DNA of 64,000 bases from NCBI RefSeq assembly GCF_022601975.1, contig NZ_JAKVIR010000001.1, positions 186,001 to 250,000 of the forward strand, read 5' to 3'. Shown piece after piece: positions 41,613-51,610 of the stretch; positions within the stretch are counted from its first letter, which is position 1, and each line of letters begins with the position of its first letter. The notes under the pieces are model-generated. The model worked only from the letters and a program-made list of their open reading frames with translations. It made no database searches and was not told where the DNA came from. The DNA comes from Pontibacter sp. E15-1. Its GTDB lineage: Bacteria; Bacteroidota; Bacteroidia; Cytophagales; Hymenobacteraceae. Made by a program: the position numbers and the translations under genes.

Positions 41613-44342
41613 CTAGTTTTGAGGATTGGCCTGGCTTGGCCTGTCTGCCATTTTTAACCGGATGAGTTTTTCTATGGATACGATTGTAAACAGCAACACT
41701 CCCGCCCCCACAATCCGTAGCCAGGACATGAGCCCAATCGGGCTGGAATGGAACAGCGTGTTCATAAAAGGGACATAGATGAAGAGTGCCTGAAAGAAAA
41801 ACATGGCCAGAATACCGTAGTATATCCACATGTTGGAAAAATAACCTATCTGACGGAGTGGCCTGATAAGCGAACGGCAGTTTAGAAGATAGGCAGACTC
41901 AAGCACGACAAACACCGTGGCAGCTACTGTCTGGGCCTCTGCTAGAGAAGCTCCGAGTACACGCCACTCATACATATATAACCCAAAGGCTGCGAATAAC
42001 AGTAAAAAACCAACCAAGAGTGTTCGCATGATTAACTCATAGTTAAGGATGGGCTCATTTGCGGGTCGTGGAGGGCGGTCCATGATATCAGGTTCTTTTG
42101 GTTCAAACGCCAGCATTAAGCCTAAAAACACGGCTGTGGTCATGTTGATCCACAGTATTTGGACCGGCTGCACAGGCAGATTCGTGCCGAAAGCGATGGC
42201 TGCTAAGATCACCAACCCCTCGCCCAGGTTAGTTGGCAGCGTCCAGGCGATAAACTTGGTCAGGTTATCAAACACGCCACGGCCTTCCTCCACGGCTCCC
42301 TCAATTGAAGAGAAGTTATCATCGGTCAGCACCATGTCAGCGGCGTCCTTGGCTACATCTGTCCCGGTAATGCCCATGGCGATGCCAATATTCGCCTGTT
42401 TTAAGGCAGGGCCGTCGTTTACGCCATCCCCGGTCATGGCTACTATCTTCCCGCGGGCCTGCAGCGCTTTTACCAGCCGAAGCTTCTGCTCCGGGGCAAC
42501 ACGGGCGAAAACAGAGGTATGCGCTACAAGTTCCTCTATCTCCTGATCTCCCAGCGTTTGGATTTCTCTACCTGTTACGGCCACCAGTCTTCCATTCTCG
42601 TGCTTCCCCTGCAGGCCAATTTGCCCTGCAATGGTGGAGGCCGTTACAGCATGGTCTCCGGTGATCATTTTAACGTCTATACCTGCTTTCTGGCATAGCT
42701 TTACTGCTTCGATCGCTTCTTTGCGGGGTGGGTCTATCATGCCTTGCAGGCCCAGAAAAATGAGGCTGTCTTCTACATCAGCATGGTGAATGGCACCTTG
42801 GTTTGCAGGGGCCTCCCTGGTAGCAAAAGCCAGGATGCGTAAGCCGAGGGCAGCCATGCGGTTTACTTCAGCGCTAACACTGTCTTTATCGATGGCGGCA
42901 AGCGCACCATCCGGATGCATCACAAGCGTGCTCCGGGCCAGTATGGCCTCTACGGAGCCCTTGATAAACATAACAGGCCGGTTAGCGGCATGTAACGTCG
43001 CCATGTACTGATACTCAGACTCAAAAGGAATCGTGTCAATGCGTGGAAGTTCCAGTTGTAGTTTTTCCTCTTGAAAACCCCATTTACGGGCTGTCACGAG
43101 CAAGGCACCTTCGGTGGGGTCTCCATCAATCTGCCATCGGTCCTCCTGCTGCCGCAAGGCACTATCGTTGCACAGCATCCCTGCCTTCAGGCACTGATCA
43201 AGCGCTATATTTAGATTTTTGTCTACAGCTGCTTCATCCCCCACAACATCCCCAGTTGGCTGATACCCCAAACCTGAAACTGTATAATAGCTTCCTCCGG
43301 CAAAAATCTCCTGAACGGTCATTTGGTTTTCGGTGAGCGTGCCAGTTTTGTCGGAGCAGATCACGTTAGTACTGCCTAACGTCTCCACAGCAACTAGTTT
43401 GCGGATGATGGCCCTCCTGGCTGCCATTTTAGACACGCCCAGCGCCAGCATGATCGTTACGGCCACAGGCAAACCCTCCGGAATGGTACCAACAGCCAGG
43501 GCCACGGCCACCATAAACATCTCCCCGGCCGTCTCGCCCCGTAACAGCCCTATGCCAAAAACAATGACGGACAGCGCCATGATAACCTTCAAAAGCAAAT
43601 GGCTGAACTTCCTGATCTTAATAGTTAAAGGAGTTTGCAGGTCCTCGGCCCCGAGGATGGATTTTTGTATCTTCCCTACTTCCGAAGCGTCTCCGGTGGC
43701 CACAACGATGCCCTTCCCCTGGCCATAGGTAACCACTGTGGAGGCATAACCCAGGCAAAACCTGTCGCCTAACACTTCGTCTGCCGTTACAGGCTCCGTG
43801 TCTTTCTCGACAGCCAGCGATTCTCCGGTTAATGCCGACTCGTCTACTTTAAGGTCCCGGACATGTATAAAGCGCACATCAGCCGGAACCTTATCCCCGG
43901 ATTGCAGCACCACCACATCTCCCGGCACAAGCTGTTGGGCATCTATAGTCTTTTTTGCACCGTCTCTAATTACCACAGCCCGCAAGGCCATGCTCTTCGA
44001 AAGGGCGTCTATCGCCTTTAGCGCCTTAGACTCCTGAATGTACCCGATGATCGCGTTGATGAAAACGACGGCAAAAATGACCAGTGCGTCCAGGTACTCC
44101 CCCAGGAATAACGTAACCACAGTGGCGACGAGTAAGATGTAAATTAAAGGCTGATTAAACTGGAGCAGGAATCTGATCAGGGCACTTTGCTCTTGCTTTG
44201 CCGTGATGCTATTAGGGCCATAGTGTGCTAACCTGGCCTCAGCTTCGCTACCTGTTAAGCCAGTGTTTTCTAACACCTGTAGTTGCCCCTCCACTTCCGT
44301 TTTGCTGAGGCTGTGCCAGTTTTGCTTCATCTCGTGCTGCAT
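41613..44342 (-). CDS. P2-type cation-transporting ATPase
   Basis: This 909-residue pump has the N-terminal cation-ATPase domain, the actuator TGES (172-175), the transmembrane PEGLP motif (288-292, AVGTIPEGLPVAVTIML), the aspartyl-phosphate DKTGTLT (D331), KGSVE, TGD and GDGVNDGPAL motifs, and a C-terminal six-helix region. It belongs to the P2 group that includes SERCA-like calcium pumps and PMA-like pumps; the substrate ion is likely Ca2+ or another hard cation, which the sequence does not settle. It lies upstream of ppsA in the same direction. A second ATG (44330) is possible. Confidence 0.92.
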   Translation of the reverse strand: MQHEMKQNWHSLSKTEVEGQLQVLENTGLTGSEAEARLAHYGPNSITAKQEQSALIRFLLQFNQPLIYILLVATVVTLFLGEYLDALVIFAVVFINAIIGYIQESKALKAIDALSKSMALRAVVIRDGAKKTIDAQQLVPGDVVVLQSGDKVPADVRFIHVRDLKVDESALTGESLAVEKDTEPVTADEVLGDRFCLGYASTVVTYGQGKGIVVATGDASEVGKIQKSILGAEDLQTPLTIKIRKFSHLLLKVIMALSVIVFGIGLLRGETAGEMFMVAVALAVGTIPEGLPVAVTIMLALGVSKMAARRAIIRKLVAVETLGSTNVICSDKTGTLTENQMTVQEIFAGGSYYTVSGLGYQPTGDVVGDEAAVDKNLNIALDQCLKAGMLCNDSALRQQEDRWQIDGDPTEGALLVTARKWGFQEEKLQLELPRIDTIPFESEYQYMATLHAANRPVMFIKGSVEAILARSTLVMHPDGALAAIDKDSVSAEVNRMAALGLRILAFATREAPANQGAIHHADVEDSLIFLGLQGMIDPPRKEAIEAVKLCQKAGIDVKMITGDHAVTASTIAGQIGLQGKHENGRLVAVTGREIQTLGDQEIEELVAHTSVFARVAPEQKLRLVKALQARGKIVAMTGDGVNDGPALKQANIGIAMGITGTDVAKDAADMVLTDDNFSSIEGAVEEGRGVFDNLTKFIAWTLPTNLGEGLVILAAIAFGTNLPVQPVQILWINMTTAVFLGLMLAFEPKEPDIMDRPPRPANEPILNYELIMRTLLVGFLLLFAAFGLYMYEWRVLGASLAEAQTVAATVFVVLESAYLLNCRSLIRPLRQIGYFSNMWIYYGILAMFFFQALFIYVPFMNTLFHSSPIGLMSWLRIVGAGVLLFTIVSIEKLIRLKMADRPSQANPQN

Positions 44343-44739
44343 ATCATTTGATTGGTTTGATTGATGATGGGCGCTTAACTAAAAGCCGTTCCTACTGAAA
44401 GTAGGATATCGTGTGTTTCGGCTATCGAATCATACCCTCAGGGTATAAGCGCAACCGTATAAATATGAGGTAGATTGACTAATTAGCTACTCATACGTAT
44501 AACTTATCAAATAATATTTATTATTAAAAAAAATCACTGCAAAAGCTCTACAAACCGGCAGGATAGTTTACCACTTGTTTTGCCATCTACAACTCAAAAC
44601 CCGCCTTCACCCATCCACAGCACAAAAGCCTGATGCCTGATGTATGGCATCGCACTTCCTTAAATTTATTTGCCCATGCCGGTAAAGCCAAATTGTGATG
44701 ATTATGACACCCTACTTGCCAGTTTTAGTTGGGATTAGG
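44343..44739. other. Intergenic region upstream of P2-ATPase
   Basis: About 400 bp hold no intact gene. ATACCCTCAGGGTAT at 44432-44446 is a perfect inverted repeat about 90 bp before the pump gene start and may be an operator. A decayed kinase gene lies beyond. Confidence 0.45.
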
Positions 44740-45180
44740 AACAAACGGGTTTATTGGCGTGCCAGGTTTGGGGCCAATTTCCTGTTGTTTACAACCAACC
44801 CGGGGCTGCTTGCCCCTTTTAAGGATGCTGGTAATGAATGCGAAGGCTTCCTCCGGATTGACGCCATGCTTGAAAGCATTCTCGACAAAGGGAATCCGTA
44901 TCAGCGAAGCTATTTTAAGCTTTGGATCAGGGCTACCGGTATTTACACAGGGCAGTTCCGTTACATTGTCTAACCTTTCGCGTTGGAGCTCAACAAAGCT
45001 GTCCAGGTACTGTAATTCCTTTTCCAGAGGCACAAACTGATCTTTAGTTTCGCCCATGACATAGCGCAACTTGTTAGATGGATGGGTAACACAGACCCTG
45101 TTTTAGGAGCATCTTCTCTGATGGAAAGCGCATAGATGTTTTGCTGGAAGCAATCGCTACGCTCAAGGGGTTGTAGACTT
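44740..45180 (-). pseudogene. Decayed LytS/YehU-type histidine kinase
   Basis: Reading down the minus strand, segments appear in order but different frames: QNIYALSIREDAPKT (next to the 'NPHFLFNSLNNIYALS' site of the family, with that site lost), then RYVMGETKDQFVPLEKELQYLDSFVELQRERL, KIASLIRIPFVENAFKHG (the N box), ending in frameshifted sequence without the G box. These are hallmarks of membrane sensor kinases paired with LytTR regulators. The phospho-acceptor site and ATP lid are gone. No intact partner regulator is near. Confidence 0.72.
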
Positions 45181-45294
45181 TCTCGCACTTGCTGTGTAGG
45201 AGGAAGGGAAAAAACAGCGCAATGATGAGATAAGCCCCTGAAATACCCGGACGTGCCTAAGAGCGTGCACCTTAGTTGCTTCAACAAAACAGCC

Positions 45295-45738
45295 TTACTC
45301 TTCTTGGGTAATAATCATGTCGTAGTCAATGGCCTGCTGCCTGAACCGCTCTACCAGCTTGGGTGCGGTAGATGCTTCGAAGGCATGCTTTCTGGAGGTA
45401 GGAACCCCGAACGCATCAAAGAATCGGCCAAATCCCTTGGGGCTCCAGGTTGTCAGCCACTCTGCCTCTTCCGGCCCACTGTTGCGGAAGGTATGCACTT
45501 TGCCGCTTGGCACGACGAGGCTATCTCCCTGGCTCAGGGTATGCCACTCTCCCTCCACCATCACCTCCAACTGCCCCTTCACAGCATAAAACAGCTCAGC
45601 CAGGTGGTTATGGTAATGCGGCGGCGGGCCTTTTACGTTGGGCATGGTATGGACCAGAGCCATGTCGAAGTCGCCGGGGGTATGAATCAGGCATACCTTG
45701 TGGCCCAGCACAAAGCGCGGTTCTATAGTAGTTTTCAT
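45295..45738 (-). CDS. Cupin-domain protein
   Basis: This protein of about 147 residues has the cupin metal motif HYHNHLAELFYAVKGQLEVMVEGEW at about 42-66, and the second motif SLVVPSGKVHTFRNSG at about 73-88. Small cupins of this kind bind a metal and may act as isomerases, dioxygenases or sensors; the specific activity is unknown. ATG 45738 is chosen (MKTTIEPRFVL). It lies 84 bp downstream of the FAD oxidoreductase in the same direction and may be cotranscribed. Confidence 0.82.
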   Translation of the reverse strand: MKTTIEPRFVLGHKVCLIHTPGDFDMALVHTMPNVKGPPPHYHNHLAELFYAVKGQLEVMVEGEWHTLSQGDSLVVPSGKVHTFRNSGPEEAEWLTTWSPKGFGRFFDAFGVPTSRKHAFEASTAPKLVERFRQQAIDYDMIITQEE

Positions 45739-45821
45739 GCGTGCAGCTCTGCAATGCCCGAAGTATGGATGCCTTGCTAATTGCAAAAACATCCCATGGG
45801 GTGCCCTGAAAGTAGGTTTAG

Positions 45822-47252
45822 TTAACTTTCGGTGTCGGGCCGGACATTCTGGTTATACCGGAACAGGTTGTTCGGGTCATATTTTGTCTTAATTTTCACC
45901 AGGCGGTCGTAGTTGGGGCCATACGCCAGACGGATACGGTTAGACTCCTCCCCAGTCAGGAAGTTGACATATACCCCGCCTGTGGCATAGGGCGCTGCGG
46001 CGTTGAATAATTCGCGTGCCCAATCCGTAACCTTCTTGTCATCGGAGGGGTCTTCCCAACGGCCATGCAGGTTCATCACAAAATTCGCGTCGCGGTGCGG
46101 GTATGCGGTGTCGGTGCTGGCGATGCGGTTTGTCTGGCCTCCCATCTGCCCAATGAAAATCTCTGTGAGTGGGGAGGGTAGGTTTTGGGTTGACACGATC
46201 AGCAGGTCCAGTAACGCTTCGTCCAGCTTTTCAAAGTTGTGGGACTTCCAGTAGTTGCGGGCACCGGGAGTAAGCAGCGGGTCGAATGCCTGCTGCCATT
46301 CTGCGTACTGGTGCGGCCCGATCACATCGGCAATGGGGTTTCCGAATTTTCTGAGGGGCTCCAGAATCCGCTCTCCCTCGCTCATCTCGCCTGCATGGAA
46401 CGCTGCCAGTATCACAACCTCCTTGCCGTGCCACTCCTCGGGTATAAACGGAAGGGGCGGCGCCTTGCGCAACACAACCCATACCGACGTCTCATCGGGG
46501 AACGTAGCCACACACTCGCGGTAATGCTGCAGCACGTTTTTCGCGTCTTGCAGCGGGTGTATCAGCAGCCCGGACAGGACCTCAGGCCCAACGGGGTGTA
46601 GCGCGAACTCGAAGGAAGTAACCACCCCGAAGTTGCCTCCGCCGCCCCGAATGGCCCAAAACAAATCCTGGTTCTCGTCTTTGCTGGCGTGCAGGAGTTT
46701 GCCCTCGGCGGTCACCACTTCCGCGGAGAGGAGGCTATCTACGGTAAGGCCATACTTCCGGCTGAGCCAGCCAAAACCGCCCCCGAGGGTAAGCCCCGCA
46801 ACGCCGGTGGTCGAGTTGATGCCTGTGGGTGTGGCGAGCCCGAATGCCTGGGCCTCACGGTCGAAATCTGCGAGCGTGCAGCCTGGCTCCACGTGCGCGA
46901 TTTTGGCGTTGGGGTCGATCCGGACCTGACGCATCTGCTGCAGGTCAATCATCAGGCCATCGTCGCAGACCGCGTTTCCGGCTATATTGTGCCCCCCGCC
47001 CCGCACGGCCACCAACAGTTTGTGCCAGTTGGCAAAAGACACCGCGTGCATCACATCTTCTGCGGTGGTGCATCGCGCAATCATGCTTGGGTGCCGGTCT
47101 ATCATGTCGTTCCATACCGTCCGGACCTCGTCGTATTTCTCCGAGGTTGGCGTTAGCAAATCGCCGTGCAGCGAATCCCTGAAATGTGAAAGATCCTGTT
47201 CTGAAATTTTTGAGGTAGCCCCTCCTAGTGATCCTGTTGCGTATGTGCTCAT
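45822..47252 (-). CDS. FAD-linked oxidoreductase (berberine-bridge-like)
   Basis: This 476-residue protein has an FAD-binding domain with TTAEDVMHAVSFANWHKLLVAVRGGGHNIAG; H88 in RGGGHNIAG is the usual histidyl-flavin position. It also has GVAGLTLGGGFGWLSRKYGL and the C-terminal BBE domain ending YGPNYDRLVKIKTKYDPNNLFRYNQNV. The family oxidises sugars, alcohols or secondary metabolites with oxygen as acceptor. No signal peptide is visible. A cupin gene lies downstream. Confidence 0.88.
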   Translation of the reverse strand: MSTYATGSLGGATSKISEQDLSHFRDSLHGDLLTPTSEKYDEVRTVWNDMIDRHPSMIARCTTAEDVMHAVSFANWHKLLVAVRGGGHNIAGNAVCDDGLMIDLQQMRQVRIDPNAKIAHVEPGCTLADFDREAQAFGLATPTGINSTTGVAGLTLGGGFGWLSRKYGLTVDSLLSAEVVTAEGKLLHASKDENQDLFWAIRGGGGNFGVVTSFEFALHPVGPEVLSGLLIHPLQDAKNVLQHYRECVATFPDETSVWVVLRKAPPLPFIPEEWHGKEVVILAAFHAGEMSEGERILEPLRKFGNPIADVIGPHQYAEWQQAFDPLLTPGARNYWKSHNFEKLDEALLDLLIVSTQNLPSPLTEIFIGQMGGQTNRIASTDTAYPHRDANFVMNLHGRWEDPSDDKKVTDWARELFNAAAPYATGGVYVNFLTGEESNRIRLAYGPNYDRLVKIKTKYDPNNLFRYNQNVRPDTES

Positions 47253-47862
47253 CTGTTTCTCCTCCAGTTCTTATACCTAATTTCAACTTTAGCACCCCCG
47301 GCGCTCTTCTTCCGCCAGCCACTGGCCGCTTTACCATGCATCCCTCATTGCGCAGAAAGTGCAGTGTTTTGTACGTATACAATTAATAAATGCACTTTAA
47401 CAATTGTATATATTAAGTTAACCCATCCATTTAATGAGGAGGAATACCTAACTTCTGTACGATAGTGGCGCACGCATCCTGCACTATAAAAAGGAAATGC
47501 TGTCTGTTTCTAAGTATATTGAAAAGTGCATTTATGCTGTTTGTAGCTGAGACTGTCACAATGAGACGAGAATATAGCATCCTTCCGTGTTCATACCCAC
47601 CCGGCCCACTTAAACCATTACCTTTGTCAAAATACTGCGTGATACCCGTGGAGCATAACACGTGATGTAGCGCCCGTCCACGGCCTGTCATTTTTGCATT
47701 GCATAGGCCTGTAGTTCCCCCATCCGTAGCATGTGCCACATAGCGTAATGGAGCGTACCAGCACAATTTTGTGGGCATTCCGGAAGTAACGATTTACCCG
47801 GAAAATCGTGGAACTACAGGAGGACTCGTGTAACAACTAAATCCCTACTCTCTTACATAAAG
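47253..47862. other. Long intergenic region with inverted repeats
   Basis: No supported gene is present. ATACAATT...AATTGTAT at 47377-47409 and AAAGTGCA...TGCACTTT at 47356-47398 overlap as nested inverted repeats, 100-160 bp upstream of the FAD oxidoreductase. TACCTTTG at 47619-47626 is a -7-like box about 240 bp upstream of the barrel gene. Confidence 0.4.
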
Positions 47863-49011
47863 ATGCATAAAACACTTTTACTTCTAACAGCCTTCCTGAC
47901 AAGTTTGACCTGCTTTGCGCAGGCTCCGGACGAGAAGCCGGAGGACAAGCCGACACTGACGATCGGGGGCGCCTTGCGTTTTAACTACAATCTCTCGACC
48001 TGGAAAAAAGACCAGTTGGAACGTGGCGGCGACTTCGGCTACGACTTGTTCCGGATCAACGTGCAGTCGGCTTACAAAGGCATTAAGCTGAACGCCGAGT
48101 ACCGCCTGTATTCCCAGGGCTTTGGCGGCGGCTTCCTGAAGCAGGGTTGGTTTGAGCACGATTTCTCGGACGTCTCCCAGATCCAGGTCGGCCTGAACCA
48201 GGTTCCGTTTGGTATACAGCAGTATAACTCCCACAACTGGTTCTTCAACCTGACCTATTACATTGGCTTTGAGGACGACCACGACATGGGGGTAAAGTAC
48301 ATCCACGACACGGGCCTTTGGCAGTGGCAGGCGGCTTACTACAAGAGTGCGGAGGAGTTTGTCTTCGGTTCCTCGGAGGCGAGCCCCAACCGGTATTCGT
48401 ATGACATTACGGGCCGCAACAAAGAGAACAACCAGCTCAACCTGAAGGTGCTCCGGCGCGGCGGCGAGGACCGGGAACATGAACTGGGTGCCTCGGTGCA
48501 GGGCGGCCTGATCTATAACCTGGACACCGAAATGAACGGCACGCGGCATGCCGAGGCGCTGCACTATGAGTACAAACCCATCGATAGCCCCTGGAACGTG
48601 AAGCTGCAAGCCATGCGCTACCGCATCAACCCAAAGTACGCCGCTGACAACGACCTCGACTTTATCGAGATGGGTGCCTACGGCGCGAATTACAACGTAG
48701 CCACCAAAGGGGAAGTATACACGGCGGGTGTTTCCTACCACGTGCCCATTGAGTCGCGCTTGCTGCAGGGCATCACGCTCTACGACAACTATGGCTATTA
48801 CAACAAAAGGGTAAGCGGCTTCGAGGACTCGCAGATGAACGTGCTGGGCGCGCTCTTTACCGCAGGGTCTATGTACATCTATACCGACGCGGCCTTTGGG
48901 TATAACCAGCCCTGGTTGGGCCCGCAGTGGCAGAATGGCTTTGCCAGCGGCACGCCCGGCGACACCGACTGGCACCTGCGCTTTAACATAAACATGGGAT
49001 ACTATTTCTAA
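47863..49011 (+). CDS. Outer-membrane beta-barrel (porin-like) protein
   Basis: This 382-residue protein has a cleavable signal (LLLLTAFLTSLTCFAQAP) and alternating aromatic strands such as GALRFNYNLSTWKKD, LNAEYRLYSQGF, WQWQAAYYKSAEE and a final WHLRFNINMGYYF with terminal phenylalanine, an outer-membrane barrel hallmark. It lies 20 bp before a BCCT transporter gene, so it probably lets the same osmolyte cross the outer membrane. Specificity is inferred from context only. Confidence 0.72.
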   Translation: MHKTLLLLTAFLTSLTCFAQAPDEKPEDKPTLTIGGALRFNYNLSTWKKDQLERGGDFGYDLFRINVQSAYKGIKLNAEYRLYSQGFGGGFLKQGWFEHDFSDVSQIQVGLNQVPFGIQQYNSHNWFFNLTYYIGFEDDHDMGVKYIHDTGLWQWQAAYYKSAEEFVFGSSEASPNRYSYDITGRNKENNQLNLKVLRRGGEDREHELGASVQGGLIYNLDTEMNGTRHAEALHYEYKPIDSPWNVKLQAMRYRINPKYAADNDLDFIEMGAYGANYNVATKGEVYTAGVSYHVPIESRLLQGITLYDNYGYYNKRVSGFEDSQMNVLGALFTAGSMYIYTDAAFGYNQPWLGPQWQNGFASGTPGDTDWHLRFNINMGYYF

Positions 49012-49031
49012 TACTTCTAAATATATAATTG

Positions 49032-50672
49032 ATGAGTAAAGTAGCTAGGAGTGATACCAGGAAGTCGTTGGGGCTTGAAGTAAACGGCCCCGTTTTCTGG
49101 TCTTCCATCGTGATACTGGTGATAAGCATTGCGCTTGTCCTGATCTTCAGGGAGGGGGCAGAGGCGTTTTTCAGTGAGGTGCAGGCATCAGTTACCGCTA
49201 ACATGGGGTGGCTGTTCATCCTGAGCGTGAACGTGTTTGTGGCGTTCTGCCTCTACATGGCCTTTGGCAAGTTCGGCGGCATACGGCTGGGCGGCAAAGA
49301 GGCCAAACCGGAGTTCAGCACCTCCTCGTGGTTTGCCATGCTGTTCAGCGCAGGTATGGGTATTGGCCTTTTGTTTTGGAGCATCGCCGAGCCGATCAAC
49401 CATTTCCAGACGCCTCCTTTGGGGGAGCCCGGCACGCCTGCAGCGGCACGGCAAGCCATGAACTTCACGTTTCTGCACTGGGGTTTCCATGCCTGGGCCA
49501 TATATGCCCTGGTGGGTTTGTCGCTAGCGTATTTTACCTATAGCCGCAAGCTGCCCCTCACCATACGCTCGGTGTTCTACCCTTTCCTGGGAGAGCGCAT
49601 CCATGGCGTGATCGGCGACATCATCGATACCCTGGCGGTGATCGCCACGCTTTTCGGTCTGGCAACCTCGCTGGGTTTGGGTGTGAAACAGGTGGCAGCC
49701 GGTCTGCACCATGTGTTCCCGGTTATTGCCAGCGACGTCACGACCCAGATTATCCTGATCGCTGTCATCACGGGTATTGCCACCATTTCGGTGGTAACCG
49801 GTGTCGATAAAGGCGTGCGAATTTTGAGCGAGTGGAATATCCGCATTGCTCTGGTGCTCCTGCTAGCTGTGTTGATTCTAGGCCCTACCGTATTCATCCT
49901 GAGCTCCTATGTCCAGAACGTGGGGTCATACATCGGCGACTTCATGCAGCTTTCCTTCTGGAACGAGGCCTACTCTACCCGTAACTGGCAAGGCGGCTGG
50001 ACTGTGTTTTATTGGGCCTGGTGGATCTCCTGGGCGCCGTTCGTGGGTATTTTCATTGCCCGCGTATCGAAAGGCCGCACCATCCGCGAGTTTGTGCTGG
50101 GGGTGCTGATCGTGCCGTCGTTGCTCTCTTTCCTATGGATGACCGTTTTCGGAAGCACTGCCCTGCGCGATGTGCTGGGCGGCGAGACAGCCGTAGCCGA
50201 AGCCGTCACCAAAGACATGTCCACGGCGCTGTTCGTGTTCTTTGAGCAGCTCCCCTTCTCCACGGCCCTCTCTATCATCGGCATTATCCTGGTGGCCGGG
50301 TTCTTTGTAACCTCCTCCGACTCCGGCTCGCTGGTAGTGGATAGCCTGACCTCAGGCGGCAGAGCCGATTCCCCTGTGGGCATTCGTGTTTTCTGGGCCT
50401 TGGCCGAGGGTGGTATAGCCGCCGTTCTTCTGATCGGAGGTGGCTTGCAGGCACTGCAAACAGCCGTAATTATCACGGGTCTGCCCTTTGCCATCATCCT
50501 GCTCATTATGTGCTACAGCCTCTATAGGGGCTTGAGTGAGGAGCTGGAAGAGGAGAACAAACTGGGCAAGGCGCAGCAGCGGAAAGCCTATCAACAGCTG
50601 GTGGCCGAGGCACTGACAAAACGCGCCGCGAAGCATGAGGCGGCGGTAGAAGCAAAAAAAGAAACTCCCTAA
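49032..50672 (+). CDS. BCCT-family betaine/choline transporter
   Basis: The protein of about 546 residues has 12 hydrophobic helices and BCCT signatures: MGIGLLFWSIAEPINHF, the substrate-box region WWISWAPFVGIFIARVSKGRTIREFVLG, and VTSSDSGSLVVDSL. These carry glycine betaine, choline or carnitine, mostly with Na+ or H+, for osmoprotection. The C-terminus is a charged tail (KQRKAYQQLVAEALTKRAAKHE). ATG 49032 is used; a TTG codon directly precedes it. A USP gene follows after 11 bp. Confidence 0.92.
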   Translation: MSKVARSDTRKSLGLEVNGPVFWSSIVILVISIALVLIFREGAEAFFSEVQASVTANMGWLFILSVNVFVAFCLYMAFGKFGGIRLGGKEAKPEFSTSSWFAMLFSAGMGIGLLFWSIAEPINHFQTPPLGEPGTPAAARQAMNFTFLHWGFHAWAIYALVGLSLAYFTYSRKLPLTIRSVFYPFLGERIHGVIGDIIDTLAVIATLFGLATSLGLGVKQVAAGLHHVFPVIASDVTTQIILIAVITGIATISVVTGVDKGVRILSEWNIRIALVLLLAVLILGPTVFILSSYVQNVGSYIGDFMQLSFWNEAYSTRNWQGGWTVFYWAWWISWAPFVGIFIARVSKGRTIREFVLGVLIVPSLLSFLWMTVFGSTALRDVLGGETAVAEAVTKDMSTALFVFFEQLPFSTALSIIGIILVAGFFVTSSDSGSLVVDSLTSGGRADSPVGIRVFWALAEGGIAAVLLIGGGLQALQTAVIITGLPFAIILLIMCYSLYRGLSEELEEENKLGKAQQRKAYQQLVAEALTKRAAKHEAAVEAKKETP

Positions 50673-50683
50673 ACCGAACAGTT

Positions 50684-51559
50684 ATGATTGCAATCGACTC
50701 TATGATGGTCTGCCTGGACCTCAGCGATATAGACGAAACGCTGGTAAAGTTTACCCGCTCCATGTGCGAACGCCTACCGGTCAGAAAGGTGTATTTTGTG
50801 CACAATATCCGGACCTCAGAATTGAGCGACGACTTCCGGGATGTGTTCGGGGATGTGGACCTGGGCTCGGAGATTGAAGCCAGCATCGCGGATACCGTGA
50901 CGGAGAACTTCGCCAATGCCGCCGACTACGAGATACTGGTAAGCGAGGAGCCCAACACCGAGGTGATCATGGCGGACCTGGTGAAGCGGTATAACGTGAA
51001 GCTGACGCTGCTGGGCAAGCGCATGAGCGACAAGAGCACAGGGGCACTCGGCACGAAGCTCCTGCGCATCCTGCCGTGCAGTGTGCTGGTCTTCCCGGAA
51101 ACGGCGAGCTTTGACATTAGCCACGTCCTCACGCCCATCGACTTCTCAGCGGCATCGGAGCATGCGCTCCGGCTTAGCAAAAGCCTGGTGGCCCAGCTGA
51201 ACCTCGACCTGGAGATCATGCACGTGTATAAACTGCCGACACAGTATTTCCCGCTCATCTCAGAGGAAAAAGCCATTAACAAGGCCGAGGAGGTGGTGAA
51301 AGGCAAGTTCAAGGACCTGCAAAAGCGGCATCCGGAGATTGCCGGTGTGCCTTATACCCTGGTGCGCGCTGCCGGCAAGAGCGTGGCAGACCGTATCAGT
51401 ATACAGCTCCAGAAAGGGAAACACGGCCTGCTGGTGCTCGGCCTGAAAGGCAACAACCCGATCCCGTCGCTAAGCCTTGGCAGCGTGCCGACTAAGCTCT
51501 ATAACATGGATATTGCCGTACCGATCTGGATGGTTTATTCGGAAGAAGTGATCAAGTAA
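50684..51559 (+). CDS. Universal stress protein, two USP-fold domains
   Basis: The 291-residue cytoplasmic protein has two USP-like halves. The second has the USP opening SHVLTPIDFSAASEHALRLSKSLVAQ (about 145-170), and late GKHGLLVLGLKGN replaces the ATP-binding GxxGxxxG motif, so nucleotide binding in the C-terminal half is uncertain. It starts 11 bp after the BCCT gene and ends before a strong terminator, so it forms a stress operon with the transporter and perhaps the barrel. Confidence 0.85.
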   Translation: MIAIDSMMVCLDLSDIDETLVKFTRSMCERLPVRKVYFVHNIRTSELSDDFRDVFGDVDLGSEIEASIADTVTENFANAADYEILVSEEPNTEVIMADLVKRYNVKLTLLGKRMSDKSTGALGTKLLRILPCSVLVFPETASFDISHVLTPIDFSAASEHALRLSKSLVAQLNLDLEIMHVYKLPTQYFPLISEEKAINKAEEVVKGKFKDLQKRHPEIAGVPYTLVRAAGKSVADRISIQLQKGKHGLLVLGLKGNNPIPSLSLGSVPTKLYNMDIAVPIWMVYSEEVIK

Positions 51560-51560
51560 T

Positions 51561-51595
51561 AAAAAGAGGGAAGCTGGTTTAGCTTCCCTCTTTTT
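51561..51595. terminator. Strong bidirectional terminator
   Basis: AAAAAGAGGGAAGCT and AGCTTCCCTCTTTTT are perfect 15-bp complements with a 5-nt loop, between the USP gene and the convergent MarC gene. Confidence 0.92.
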
Positions 51596-51610
51596 ATGGC
51601 GTCAGGATTT

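Noticed and set aside
45253..45780. Plus-strand frame of 175 codons over the cupin gene
   Set aside because: Opposite a well-recognised cupin; a shadow frame.
47884..48975. Minus-strand frame of 363 codons opposite the barrel gene
   Set aside because: It has no signal or motif and mirrors a gene with signal peptide and C-terminal Phe; a GC-driven shadow.
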